From Methanobacteriota archaeon (GTDB taxonomy: Archaea > Thermoplasmatota > E2 > JACPAO01 > JAHWKR01), in assembly GCA_019347805.1 (NCBI GenBank), contig JAHWKR010000015.1, positions 1-47,737 on the forward strand: a stretch of 47,737 nt of DNA, in the 5' to 3' direction. Position 1 is the first letter of the stretch. Each line of letters opens with the position of its first letter. The notes beneath the pieces are model-generated. The model saw only the letters and a program-made list of their open reading frames with translations, did no database searches and was not told where the DNA came from. Both the position numbers and the translations under genes were made by a program. This document shows positions 25,266-33,483 of the stretch, piece after piece.

Positions 25266-25646
25266 ATGCAGGTCGTGATGGCGCATCCGGGACCCACCGT
25301 TTGCATCGTGCTCATGTCAGCGCTCGCGCTCCTCTCCGGGTGCCATGGTGAAGACCCTGAACATCGACCCGAGATCCAGTACCGCATCAGCGGGACGTTC
25401 ACCGAGGAAGCAGATCAGGAGCAGATCGAAGAACTCCGTGGCCGGATCGAGCCGCACAACGCCACGCTCATCGTGATGGAGTCGTCCCCCGTGCAATACC
25501 GGGTCCAGACGGTCTCGGCAGCGGATTGCGAAGAAGTGCGACGGACCCTGTCCGAATCCCCCATCGTCGCCGAGGTGGGGGAATGCATCCTTCACAACAC
25601 CCTGCCCCACGAGGACCAGCCGACAGAGGAGACCGCGTCGACGTGA
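25266..25646 (+). CDS. Small lipoprotein of unknown function
   Basis: 126 residues (122 if the ATG at 25278 is used). A signal helix ends in a clear lipobox LLSGC, followed by HGEDPEHRPE. The mature part of about 95 residues reads as two beta-alpha-beta units (QYRISGTFTEEADQEQIEEL, TLIVMESSPVQYRVQTV, CEEVRRTLSESPIVAEVGEC) with two cysteines that could pair. This ferredoxin-like layout recalls small binding domains, but I cannot assign a family. It ends three bases before the stop of the convergent nitrilase gene. Confidence 0.65.
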   Translation: MQVVMAHPGPTVCIVLMSALALLSGCHGEDPEHRPEIQYRISGTFTEEADQEQIEELRGRIEPHNATLIVMESSPVQYRVQTVSAADCEEVRRTLSESPIVAEVGECILHNTLPHEDQPTEETAST

Positions 25647-25649
25647 GCC

Positions 25650-26567
25650 TCAGAGCGGTTCCAGGTCCGTCACCGTGAGCCGCAGCACCTCTTCACGCGC
25701 ATAATGGCCAGCCGGGTCGAAGGTCTGCCGCTCGGCGACGACACGGTCGAGGTCGAGGTCCGCGATGAGCGTCGTCTCCTGCGCGTAGACCGGCTCGTGC
25801 AGATACTCCCCGTCCGGCGCGACGATACAGGTGCCGCCGCGCTCGTTCCATTCGTCCTCCGATTCCCAGGCCGGTTCCCCGCGCAGTTCCCAATCGTCCG
25901 GAAAGGACGACCTGCGCTGGACGAGGGCCGGTGCGACGATATAGGCGCGGGATTCGCGCGCGATGAAACGCATGGCGGTCTGCCACGACGGGAGGTCGTC
26001 CGCCGTCGGCGCGAGGTAGACCTGGATGCCCTGGCGATAGAGGGCGTAACGGGCCACAGGCATGAAATTGTTCCAGCAGAGAAGGCCGCCGAAGCGGACA
26101 CCGTCGACCTCGAACGCGCGCATGGTGTCGCCCCCGCCGTAGCCGTAGACGGTGCGTTCGTGGTGGGTGGGGACGAGTTTTCGGTGCTTGCCGACATAGC
26201 GGCCGTCGGGGCCGAAGACGGTCAACGTGTTGTAGAGCGTCCCGGGGGTGCGCGGGTCCTTCTCGGTGACCGGAAGGACGACCGTGGTCGCGGTCGCTTT
26301 CGCCACCTCGGCGATGCGCTCCAGGTCGTCCGGGACTCGCACACTGTTGCGCGCCAGACGGGCATAGGCCGCCTTGTGCTTCGGGTCCTCGAAGCGGGCG
26401 CTGTGCGCCCACTGGGCATATCCCGGCACGAAGGTCTCGCAGAAGACCACGAGCTTCGCGCCCTCCGCGGCCGCCTCGCGCACAAGACGCGCCGCCTTTT
26501 CGAGGGAGCGCTCGGCATCGAGGATGACCGGTTCCGCTTGCACAGCCGCGACACGCAGGGACGACAC
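25650..26567 (-). CDS. Nitrilase-superfamily carbon-nitrogen hydrolase
   Basis: About 305 residues from GTG 26567; the frame is open further upstream only across the ZIP gene. The catalytic triad is visible as Glu44 (VVFCETFVPGY), Lys130 (KHRKLVPTHHERTVYGYGGG) and Cys164 (GGLLCWNNFMPVARY). The HHERTVYGYGGGD and C-W-x-N-F/Y-MP pattern is that of true nitrilases and aliphatic amidases of branch 1 rather than ureidopropionases, although CWNN replaces the commoner CWEN. It would hydrolyse a nitrile or amide to the acid and ammonia. The ZIP transporter gene lies 40 bases upstream on the same strand. Confidence 0.85.
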   Translation of the reverse strand: MSSLRVAAVQAEPVILDAERSLEKAARLVREAAAEGAKLVVFCETFVPGYAQWAHSARFEDPKHKAAYARLARNSVRVPDDLERIAEVAKATATTVVLPVTEKDPRTPGTLYNTLTVFGPDGRYVGKHRKLVPTHHERTVYGYGGGDTMRAFEVDGVRFGGLLCWNNFMPVARYALYRQGIQVYLAPTADDLPSWQTAMRFIARESRAYIVAPALVQRRSSFPDDWELRGEPAWESEDEWNERGGTCIVAPDGEYLHEPVYAQETTLIADLDLDRVVAERQTFDPAGHYAREEVLRLTVTDLEPL

Positions 26568-26607
26568 GGCGCGGGGAACGCGCTCCGGCTGATGAGGATT
26601 GTGCCGC

Positions 26608-27318
26608 TCAGACCAGGACGGCGTGTCCGATGACACCGATGAGGAAGCCGAGCGAGGCACCGAGGGTCGGGCTGTAATGGCAATTCCGCACACTCTCCGG
26701 GGCGAGGTCGTGGAAGACCGCGAACAAGATCCCACCTGAGGCGAACATGGCGACGGCCCCGACCACCGAGGGCAGACCCCCGAGCCAGAGGAACCCGATG
26801 ACACCGGCCATGGGGCCGAGGAAGAGCATCGCCGCAAGAAGCAGATGGATCCTCATCGGACGGACATCCGCTTCGGCGAGTTCACGATAGGAATTGAACC
26901 CCTCCGGCAGGTTCTGGAGCGCGATGAGGAGCGCCAGAAGGAAACCGGTCTCCGTGCCGACGGCGAACGCCGCGCCGAGGGCGAGCGACTCAGGGAAAAA
27001 ATCAAGCCCCATGGCGATCGGATTGGCGACCGATGTACCGAGCCGGTCGGTGACCACGTCGATCGTAAGGAAGGTCAAGGTGCCGAGGATGAACGTGAGC
27101 ACCGAAAGACCGACACCAAGAGACTTCACTGCGTCCGGAACGAGAACGAGCGCGACGGCGGCGAAGAGGGCGCCCGCCCCGAGGGCGATGATGCCGCTGT
27201 GGAGGTCCTTCCTGAGATGGCCATCGGTCAGGTGCTCCTTGGCACCCAGCCAGCCGCCGAGCGGGATCATGAGCCCGGCGCCACCGGTCAAGAGGACGAC
27301 CAGGAGGATTTCGTTCAC
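26608..27318 (-). CDS. ZIP-family divalent metal transporter
   Basis: 236 residues with about eight membrane helices. The transport motifs are present in slightly altered form: MGLDFFPESLALGAAFA in helix 4 and LIALQNLPEGFNSYREL in helix 5, where the usual HNxPEG reads QNLPEG. GAGALFAAVALVLVPDA and FASGGILFAVFHDLAPE are further ZIP blocks. It should import zinc, iron or manganese. The His-rich loop typical of many members is absent. It is followed by the nitrilase gene on the same strand, possibly in one transcript. Confidence 0.85.
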   Translation of the reverse strand: MNEILLVVLLTGGAGLMIPLGGWLGAKEHLTDGHLRKDLHSGIIALGAGALFAAVALVLVPDAVKSLGVGLSVLTFILGTLTFLTIDVVTDRLGTSVANPIAMGLDFFPESLALGAAFAVGTETGFLLALLIALQNLPEGFNSYRELAEADVRPMRIHLLLAAMLFLGPMAGVIGFLWLGGLPSVVGAVAMFASGGILFAVFHDLAPESVRNCHYSPTLGASLGFLIGVIGHAVLV

Positions 27319-27388
27319 GGTGGGGCCGCAGCGGCGGCCCGGGCAAAACGTTCTTGCAAAACGTGCTGAGGTGGCCGGTGGTCCGGAT

Positions 27389-27841
27389 TTACCTGTAACC
27401 TACGTCCGGCCCGAGGGCGATGCGGCTCGGCATGAACGTCCCCGTGCCCCGGCCGACCAGACGACCCTCGTTGTGGAGTGTCGCCTCCGCTATGATGCGG
27501 CTGCGGCCCGTGTCGACCACCTTTCCGCGGGCATCCATCGTGCCAGCCGTCACCGGCCGCAAGAGATCGAGCTGGAACGACGCCGTCATGACGAAGACGT
27601 CAAGGACCTTCGAGTTCGCGGCGAAGAACGCGGCATCATCGAGGAGTTTGAAGTAGACAGATCCATGGACGGCATGCGCGGCATGCAAGAGGTCGTCCCG
27701 AACATCGAGCGCCACGTGGGCCGTACCGTCCCCCACCCCCAGGCGGGGTCTGAAGTACCGGTTGCAGTTCGCCGTATGATAGAGGTTTTCGAGGCCCCTC
27801 CGGTGCGTCTCGGGCGGGGCGGCGGTCGCGATCTCCATCAC
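27389..27841 (-). CDS. Hotdog-fold (PaaI-like) thioesterase
   Basis: 150 residues. HAAHAVHGSVYFKLLDDAAFFAANS is the central helix of the hotdog fold with its HGS motif, and FVMTASFQLDLLRPVTAGTM, GRSRIIAEATLHNEGRLVG and GTGTFMPSR give the strands. PaaI-type members hydrolyse acyl-CoA thioesters. The start overlaps the stop of the upstream Asp-box protein: GTG 27841 forms GTGA, and ATG 27838 forms TGATG, so translation is coupled either way. Confidence 0.83.
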   Translation of the reverse strand: MMEIATAAPPETHRRGLENLYHTANCNRYFRPRLGVGDGTAHVALDVRDDLLHAAHAVHGSVYFKLLDDAAFFAANSKVLDVFVMTASFQLDLLRPVTAGTMDARGKVVDTGRSRIIAEATLHNEGRLVGRGTGTFMPSRIALGPDVGYR

Positions 27842-29556
27842 GCTTCACCTGTCGTCCCGAAGACGGCATCGAAGGTGGCGCGGGCGGAAAGGTCCCTGAG
27901 GAGCGTCGCGGCGTAGACGTCGGAGCCTTTCTCGCGTCCGCCTTCTCCGGTGTGGCGTGTGTCCGCCCAGATGATGTGGGCGCTCGTCGCCGTCGTGTCG
28001 ACGCCGATGTAATCCCCGATGAAGGTCGACCCCGATTGGTGGTGCGCCAGGTCGCCGTCGAAATTCGTCTCGGTGAGGCGGACGTTCGGGTGGAAGCCGT
28101 CACCGCACGTGTCCGAATAGGCGTAATAGACGTCAAGGAGGCGGTTCTCCGCGTCGTTGCGCCGGTCGTACCAGGCGATGTGGACGCCCCCCTCCGGGTC
28201 GACATCGATCCATGGCATGAACTGGTCGCCGGACTCGACATCGTTCACCGTGATCGGCGGGCTCCAATCCAGTCCGTCGTCGGACCAGCGGAGGAGCACC
28301 TGGGTGTCGCTGTTCACCTCACCGGGCTGGTCGGCCCAGACGACATAGCGCCGGCCGTCGCACGCTCCTCCGCTCGTGTCAAGCGCGAGGACGGGATAGG
28401 TGGAAAGGCGGAATGTCGACGGGCCGGTGCCGTCCCGGCCTGGCTCCGACTTCAGGTTGTTGACCGGGAAGGTGCTCTGGATGGGCAAGAACTCGGTCCC
28501 ACCCGGTGTCAATATCCCTTCGGAGTATAGCACTTTTCCGTCGCTGAAATCCCACCAAATGACCGCGATGTCGTTCTCTTGCGAAGCGGGAAGGTATTGC
28601 GGCATGCTGAACTGACCGGCGGCCGGAACGCCGACGCCACCCTCGTCGCCCCCCGGCCTGAGCGGCTTCTCTTGGCTCCAGGTCACCCCGCCGTCCATCG
28701 ATTCCACGAAGACGATGAGGTCGTTTCCCGCGATGTAGCCCGTCACGGGTGGCGCCACGGTCCAGAACTGGCTCCAGGTCGCGATCATGTGGTCGCCTGC
28801 GGGCTGCAACGCGTACCATTGCTTGTCGTTGAAGACCACCTCGTTGTCACCGAAAGCGGCGAAGGAGACCTCAGGATAGGTGGCGCCGCCATCGGTGCTC
28901 TTCGCGAAATAGAGCTGGGAACCCGAATAGACGTCATGGCCTGTGGCAGGGTGCGTGACGGTCTGCGTATCCTCACGGCCACCTCGGTAATTGAGGCCAC
29001 TGTACCAGAGCGTCCCGTCGTCGTCGAACACGAGGACCGGGTCGGTGTGGCAATCGTTGCCCTTGAGCGGGCTGTCGCGGGGATCGCCGGGGTAACCCGG
29101 CATGAGGTCGTTGCCCCAGGTGAGACCGCCGTCGGTGGTCCAATAGGTGCCCATCCAGACCGTGTATTCGCCACAGCCGGCATGGTCGCTGACATAGGAG
29201 ACCGTGTAGTCCTTGCCGCCACCCGCGGCGACGAGCGGGTCCATCGGGTGCACCGCGATGCTGACCTCGTTGGCCGGGCCGTGCTGTCCACGCACGTCCG
29301 TGCTGTTCGGGTCGAGCAGGGGCTTCGTGACGCGGTGGTTGCAGCGGTCGAAGGTGCCGTTCGCGATGTCCTCGGGGGTACGGTAGCCGTCCGTGCAAAG
29401 GAAGAGCGAGAATGGGTGGTCGACCGAAGCCGGTGAGACGAAGCGCGGCGCGTCCTCTTCCTCTTCATCGGGGTCCCCTGTCACACACCCGGCGATGACC
29501 GGGGCCAGGAACAGCAAGCAGGCGAAGAGGGTGAGGGGCCGGGGGACGCCACGCAT
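27838..29556 (-). CDS. Asp-box (BNR) repeat lipoprotein, sialidase-like propeller
   Basis: 572 residues from ATG 29556. A signal peptide ends in lipobox VIAGC (Cys24). The rest is a beta-propeller with Asp-box loops: TTDGGLTWGNDL, KSTDGGATYPEV, SMDGGVTWSQEK and SDDGLDWSP. IDVDPEGGVHIAWYDRRND fits the sialidase superfamily too. Such propellers include sialidases and non-enzymatic binding proteins; I see no complete arginine triad, so I do not call it an enzyme. A GTATCAAA box (29578-29585) lies about 26 bases before the ATG, implying a leaderless transcript. It is coupled to the thioesterase gene. Confidence 0.83.
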   Translation of the reverse strand: MRGVPRPLTLFACLLFLAPVIAGCVTGDPDEEEEDAPRFVSPASVDHPFSLFLCTDGYRTPEDIANGTFDRCNHRVTKPLLDPNSTDVRGQHGPANEVSIAVHPMDPLVAAGGGKDYTVSYVSDHAGCGEYTVWMGTYWTTDGGLTWGNDLMPGYPGDPRDSPLKGNDCHTDPVLVFDDDGTLWYSGLNYRGGREDTQTVTHPATGHDVYSGSQLYFAKSTDGGATYPEVSFAAFGDNEVVFNDKQWYALQPAGDHMIATWSQFWTVAPPVTGYIAGNDLIVFVESMDGGVTWSQEKPLRPGGDEGGVGVPAAGQFSMPQYLPASQENDIAVIWWDFSDGKVLYSEGILTPGGTEFLPIQSTFPVNNLKSEPGRDGTGPSTFRLSTYPVLALDTSGGACDGRRYVVWADQPGEVNSDTQVLLRWSDDGLDWSPPITVNDVESGDQFMPWIDVDPEGGVHIAWYDRRNDAENRLLDVYYAYSDTCGDGFHPNVRLTETNFDGDLAHHQSGSTFIGDYIGVDTTATSAHIIWADTRHTGEGGREKGSDVYAATLLRDLSARATFDAVFGTTGEA

Positions 29557-29577
29557 GGAGGCGGGAGAGGGAGGTCG

Positions 29578-29585
29578 TTTGATAC
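29578..29585 (-). promoter_or_regulatory. TATA-like box for the Asp-box lipoprotein gene
   Basis: On the minus strand GTATCAAA is centred about 26 bases before the ATG at 29556. It supports that start over the longer open frame, which would begin upstream of the box. Confidence 0.45.
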
Positions 29586-29668
29586 GGTTTGTGGCGGATG
29601 CGGCGACATGCGCATCATTCGAGGGGCCAGGCACGTCTGGAGCGTGTACGTACCGTGAGGAGGGCGCG

Positions 29669-30430
29669 TCAGACCGCGATCCTCGGCTTGTCGAGCACCC
29701 GACCGATGAGCATCAGCTTGCCCATCTCGGTGATCTTAATGACCAAGCGGCCCTGCTGGGCGCGGTCGACCTCGACAAGACCCAGGGGTTCAAGGCCCTT
29801 GGAGTCGCGGCTGCCGCGAACGTGGTAGGAGAGGAGGCTTTTTTCCACGCCCGCCAGTTCGGCCAACTGGTTGAGGGATTCGACGGCACCGCCGACCTGG
29901 TCCAACGCCTCGAGGATCTTCACCTTGGGTTCCGAGACGAGTTCGGTGTAGCTGAACTTCAGGACCGGGAGCGAGAAAGGCATGCCGCCCTTGATGCCGA
30001 TGGCCCGCACGCCGTTCACGAAGGCCGCCGAGAGGGCGCTGCAGGTGAGCATCTTCTCGCCGCTCGACACGTTGATGATGATGTCGTCGTACTTCATGCC
30101 CTCCTCCGCGACGATCTTGCCGACCGTGCGCAGGGTCGCCATGAGGATGTCGTCATCGTCCAGGATGTGCACCTCGACGTCGATCGAGAGCGGAGCGATG
30201 GAGCGACGCAGGCCTTCCGCCACCTTCTCGTTCTCCTCGTTGGTCAAGAGGACCATCTTGGACACCGGGTAGTCGCGCACCTGGATGAGGATCGGCTCGG
30301 CCTCGGCACCGACGGTCGCGATGTGGAGCAGGCGTGGGCGGTTCACGGGACGTCGTGTGGCATCGTCGATATACATGACCTCCTCGTGAGGGTTGAAGGG
30401 ATGGTTCAACTCGCTCGCTTTTGTAGTCAT
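29669..30430 (-). CDS. CARF-like sensor fused to a winged-helix domain (HFX_2341/DUF6293-like regulator)
   Basis: 253 residues from ATG 30430. The N-terminal two-thirds has a Rossmann-like CARF layout: RLLHIATVGAEAEPILIQVR as first strand and loop, KMVLLTNEENEKV, IDVEVHILDDDD, and IIINVSSGEKMLTCSALSAA, whose SSGEK turn matches the ligand loop of CARF domains. The C-terminus (LNQLAELAGVEKSLLSYHVR then GLVEVDRAQQGRLVIKITEMG) is a winged helix. CARF domains bind cyclic or linear nucleotides, often made by CRISPR type III systems, but this haloarchaeal-type subgroup is typically not linked to CRISPR, and none is present here. It is divergent from the His-rich lipoprotein, which it may regulate. 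Confidence 0.75.
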   Translation of the reverse strand: MTTKASELNHPFNPHEEVMYIDDATRRPVNRPRLLHIATVGAEAEPILIQVRDYPVSKMVLLTNEENEKVAEGLRRSIAPLSIDVEVHILDDDDILMATLRTVGKIVAEEGMKYDDIIINVSSGEKMLTCSALSAAFVNGVRAIGIKGGMPFSLPVLKFSYTELVSEPKVKILEALDQVGGAVESLNQLAELAGVEKSLLSYHVRGSRDSKGLEPLGLVEVDRAQQGRLVIKITEMGKLMLIGRVLDKPRIAV

Positions 30431-30575
30431 CGCCTGTTGCGGCCCGTTTTGTCGGATCTGACCGAAGAGGCGGAAGGAACAGGGGGAGCCGGGTGGGCCG
30501 GTCTTCGCTTCGGCCATTGCAATGCTCAAACTGTGGGCGCCAATATCGTGGTCATGCTCCGGCGGTTCGAGGGGA

Positions 30576-30583
30576 AGTATAAG
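30576..30583. promoter_or_regulatory. TATA box between the CARF regulator and the His-rich lipoprotein
   Basis: AGTATAAG on the plus strand (CTTATACT on the minus strand) is centred about 28 bases before the ATG at 30608, suggesting an almost leaderless message. It also fits a minus-strand start for the CARF gene with a leader of about 120 bases. No better element was seen in 30431-30607. Confidence 0.5.
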
Positions 30584-30607
30584 AGCGGTCTGCACTTGAG
30601 CGCGACC

Positions 30608-31651
30608 ATGGTCCTTTCGAAAGGCATCCTCAAACTCCTCGTCACCCTCCTCGTGGCCACTGCGCTCGCGGGTTGTCACGACCAGGCGGAACAGGTCGAT
30701 GATCCCGACGGTGAAGCCGGCAACACCGACCCGACCGACGGCGGCGATGACGATCCGGTGGACCGCAACATGCCACCTGAGAAGGGTTCGTCCCTGGGCG
30801 CCGCCGAGCGGGCATCGCTCCAGGCGCTCTACGACGACCAGCCGCTGTCCGATTCACAATCCCCCTGGCCTGCCCACCTCCTGAAGTGGGTCAGCGAGGA
30901 CACCTTCATCGGGACCCACTGGAACGACGATGACCCGGCGCAGGCGACCGAGTTGAACTGGATCGTCGTCGGCAAGAAGGGCGTCTTCTGCTCAGAGGAC
31001 CGGCCCGGGCCGGAGTCGGAGTGGCGGCATTTCCACAGCTATGACGCACCGGGCTACCCGGAGGGCCATGGCGGAGAACCGGGCACTGAAGGTTACTGGC
31101 TCCTTCACATCGCGGTCCGCGATTTTGAGGCTGAGTGGGGCGCCGTCTCGCCCGGTGTCGACACGAAGTTCATGCACACACCCGCCCCGTCGTGCGGCGG
31201 AGACCTCCAGAGCCACAAGGACGCTGCGGACTGGGGCGGCGAAGGCGGCTCGAGCGTCGCCGGGACCGGTTGGGGCGCGGTCTACGACGACGTACCGCTG
31301 TCGGATTCTCAATCGCCTTGGCCCGCGCACGAACTGAAGTGGGTCAGCGAGGAGACCTTCATCGGGACCCACTGGAACAACGACGACCCGTCGCGGGCGA
31401 CCGAAATGAACTGGATCGTGGTCGGTGTGCGCGGGTCTTTCTGTGACGACGCGCGGCCGGCAAGCGCCGAACACTGGCGTCATTTCCACAGCCACGACGC
31501 GCCCACGTACGGAGAAGGCCATGGAGGCGACCCCGGTGAGGGCGGCTACTGGCTCCTCCACGCCGGCGTGCGGGACTTCGAAGCACCCTGGGGCGACGTA
31601 TCGCCGGGCGTCGACACCAAGTTCATGCACACCCCGTCGCCCTCCTGCTGA
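30608..31651 (+). CDS. Lipoprotein with two copies of an unknown His-rich domain
   Basis: 347 residues. Signal peptide with lipobox ALAGC (Cys23), then an acidic linker (residues 25-60). Residues about 73-196 and 224-347 are close copies, offset by exactly 151 residues: LYDDQPLSDSQSPWPAH / VYDDVPLSDSQSPWPAH, FIGTHWND / FIGTHWNN, WRHFHSYDAP / WRHFHSHDAP, EGHGGEPG / EGHGGDPG, GVDTKFMHTPAPSC / GVDTKFMHTPSPSC. The HFHS, GHGG and FMHTP blocks place many His side chains together and suggest metal binding. I do not recognise the domain. A cupredoxin gene follows after only nine bases, which supports a copper-related role by context. Confidence 0.8.
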   Translation: MVLSKGILKLLVTLLVATALAGCHDQAEQVDDPDGEAGNTDPTDGGDDDPVDRNMPPEKGSSLGAAERASLQALYDDQPLSDSQSPWPAHLLKWVSEDTFIGTHWNDDDPAQATELNWIVVGKKGVFCSEDRPGPESEWRHFHSYDAPGYPEGHGGEPGTEGYWLLHIAVRDFEAEWGAVSPGVDTKFMHTPAPSCGGDLQSHKDAADWGGEGGSSVAGTGWGAVYDDVPLSDSQSPWPAHELKWVSEETFIGTHWNNDDPSRATEMNWIVVGVRGSFCDDARPASAEHWRHFHSHDAPTYGEGHGGDPGEGGYWLLHAGVRDFEAPWGDVSPGVDTKFMHTPSPSC

Positions 31652-31660
31652 GGCCATCCC

Positions 31661-32152
31661 ATGGAGACCCGACCCGTCGCCGTCCTCGCCCTTATCGTCA
31701 TCGCCCTTGTGGCCGGCGGCATCGTGTCCGCCCAAGTCCACGAAGACGACGTCGTCGAAGTGCGCACGACCGACCGGTTGAAGTTCGACCCGGAGACGAT
31801 CACCATCGAAGCGGGCACGACAGTGCGCTGGGTGAATGACGGCGGCGGGTTCCACACGGTCACCTCGTCCGACTCCATCGAGGCAGGGAAACGGGACGCC
31901 AACGGCGACTTCGACGCCACGCTGTCGTCCAGAGGCAAGACCTACGAGCGCACCTTCGACGAACTCGGCGAATATCCCTACTTCTGCCAACCCCACACCG
32001 GGGCCGACATGGTGGGCACGATCGTGGTCACCGGGGAACCGGCCGGGGGGGACGGCGGCACTAAGGAGAACCAGGCGCCCGTCAGCCTTCTGGCCTTCCT
32101 GTTCGTAATGGGCCTTGTGGCCGCGCTCGTGGGGCGGCGTCGCTCCGGTTGA
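31661..32152 (+). CDS. Plastocyanin-like cupredoxin with C-terminal membrane anchor
   Basis: 163 residues. An N-terminal signal helix is followed by a cupredoxin domain with type 1 copper ligands: His in GGGFHTVTSSD, and the Cys, His and Met of YPYFCQPHTGADMVG. The C-terminus (APVSLLAFLFVMGLVAALVG then RRRSG) is a single helix with a basic end, as in PGF-CTERM-like sorted proteins. Expected role is electron transfer on the cell surface. It lies nine bases after the His-rich lipoprotein gene, so both are probably one transcript. Confidence 0.88.
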   Translation: METRPVAVLALIVIALVAGGIVSAQVHEDDVVEVRTTDRLKFDPETITIEAGTTVRWVNDGGGFHTVTSSDSIEAGKRDANGDFDATLSSRGKTYERTFDELGEYPYFCQPHTGADMVGTIVVTGEPAGGDGGTKENQAPVSLLAFLFVMGLVAALVGRRRSG

Positions 32153-32232
32153 TGCGGTCCTCTTCGGTCCGTTCCCTTCAAGACCCTCCCCCCCATCGGG
32201 CCACCGCGGCCCCCCGCCGCGGCGGTCTCTCC

Positions 32233-33432
32233 ATGTCCGGAAAAGGTCCCAACACCCGTATCCTCTCGCTCACCCGTGGCGAGCGCGGCGAAGGCCTCGG
32301 CCTCGCCATCGAACAGAGCGCCACTTGGTCCCTCAAGGACGCACAGTCGGGCGTCGCCAACGCCCAGACTTTCGCCCCGACCACGTTCTACACGCGCTGG
32401 GGCAATCCTACGACAAGACGCCTCGAGAACGCGGTCGCGCACCTTGAACATGCTGACGGGGCCCTCGCCACGGCCTCTGGCATGGGCGCCGTCTCGACCG
32501 CCCTTATCGCCTATGCGCGCCGGAAGAAGCACGCGGTCGCCCAGCGGTCACTCTATACCGCGAGTCATGAGATGCTGTCCCGTGTCCTCGCCGATTTCGA
32601 CGTCAAGACCGATTTCGTCCCCGGTCCCGACACGGACGCCTTCGCCGCCAAGGTGACCCGCGACACGGCCTTCGTCTACCTCGAAAGCCCCTCCAACCCC
32701 CTCATGCAGATCACCGACATCCGGGCCGTCTCCGAGGTCGCCGCCGACAAGGGGGTCCCTGTCATCGTCGACAACACATTCCCCTCGCCCCTCAACCAGC
32801 GACCGCTCGAGCTCGGCGCCACCGTCTCCCTGCACTCCGCGACCAAATATCTCGGCGGCCACTCCGATGTCACCGGCGGCATCCTGGCGGCCGGCGAAGA
32901 AGCGTTGCACAAGCTCTGGGACACCTACAAGATGCTCGGGCCGACCCTCGCCCCCAACGATGCCTTCCTCATCCACCGCGGCATCAAGACGCTGGGCCTG
33001 CGTATCGAGCGCCACAACGCGAACGCCCTCCGTCTCGCCCGTTTCCTCTCCGAACATCCGCGCGTCGAGAAGGTGCATTACCCAGGTCTTCCCGACCATC
33101 CGGGGCACGAGGTGGCGAAGCGCCAGATGGACGGGTTCGGCGGCATGCTCTCGTTCGAGGTGAAAGGGGGGTATGATGTCGGCCGGCGGATGATGGAGGC
33201 GTGCCAGGTCTGCGTCCTCGGCGTCTCGCTCGGCGGTGTCGAAAGCCTCATCCAGCACCCCGCGAGCACCAGCCATGGCCCCCTCTCGCCCGAAGAACGG
33301 AAAGTGGCGGGCATCCCGGAAGGTCTCATCCGGCTCTCCGTCGGCATCGAGGACATCGAAGACCTGGAAGGGGACCTGGACCGGGCGCTCTCGGTCGCCG
33401 CCGGCAAAGAGGCTCCGGCACCCCGCGCGTGA
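32233..33432 (+). CDS. Cys/Met metabolism PLP enzyme (trans-sulfuration family)
   Basis: 399 residues from ATG 32233; an upstream in-frame ATG lies within a low-complexity stretch. Family blocks are FYTRWGNPTTRRLENAVAHLE, TASGMGAVSTAL, VYLESPSNPLMQITDI, IVDNTFPSPLNQRPLELGA and SLHSATKYLGGHSD with the PLP lysine at 205, and a C-terminal SLGGVESLIQHPASTSH, IRLSVGIED. It could be a cystathionine gamma-lyase or synthase, O-acetylhomoserine sulfhydrylase or methionine gamma-lyase; sequence alone does not separate these. ABC-F follows on the same strand. Confidence 0.92.
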   Translation: MSGKGPNTRILSLTRGERGEGLGLAIEQSATWSLKDAQSGVANAQTFAPTTFYTRWGNPTTRRLENAVAHLEHADGALATASGMGAVSTALIAYARRKKHAVAQRSLYTASHEMLSRVLADFDVKTDFVPGPDTDAFAAKVTRDTAFVYLESPSNPLMQITDIRAVSEVAADKGVPVIVDNTFPSPLNQRPLELGATVSLHSATKYLGGHSDVTGGILAAGEEALHKLWDTYKMLGPTLAPNDAFLIHRGIKTLGLRIERHNANALRLARFLSEHPRVEKVHYPGLPDHPGHEVAKRQMDGFGGMLSFEVKGGYDVGRRMMEACQVCVLGVSLGGVESLIQHPASTSHGPLSPEERKVAGIPEGLIRLSVGIEDIEDLEGDLDRALSVAAGKEAPAPRA

Positions 33433-33483
33433 GCGCCATCCCGCACCACAACCCTCATCAATCGTCCGGGGTGAGCCCGCCCC

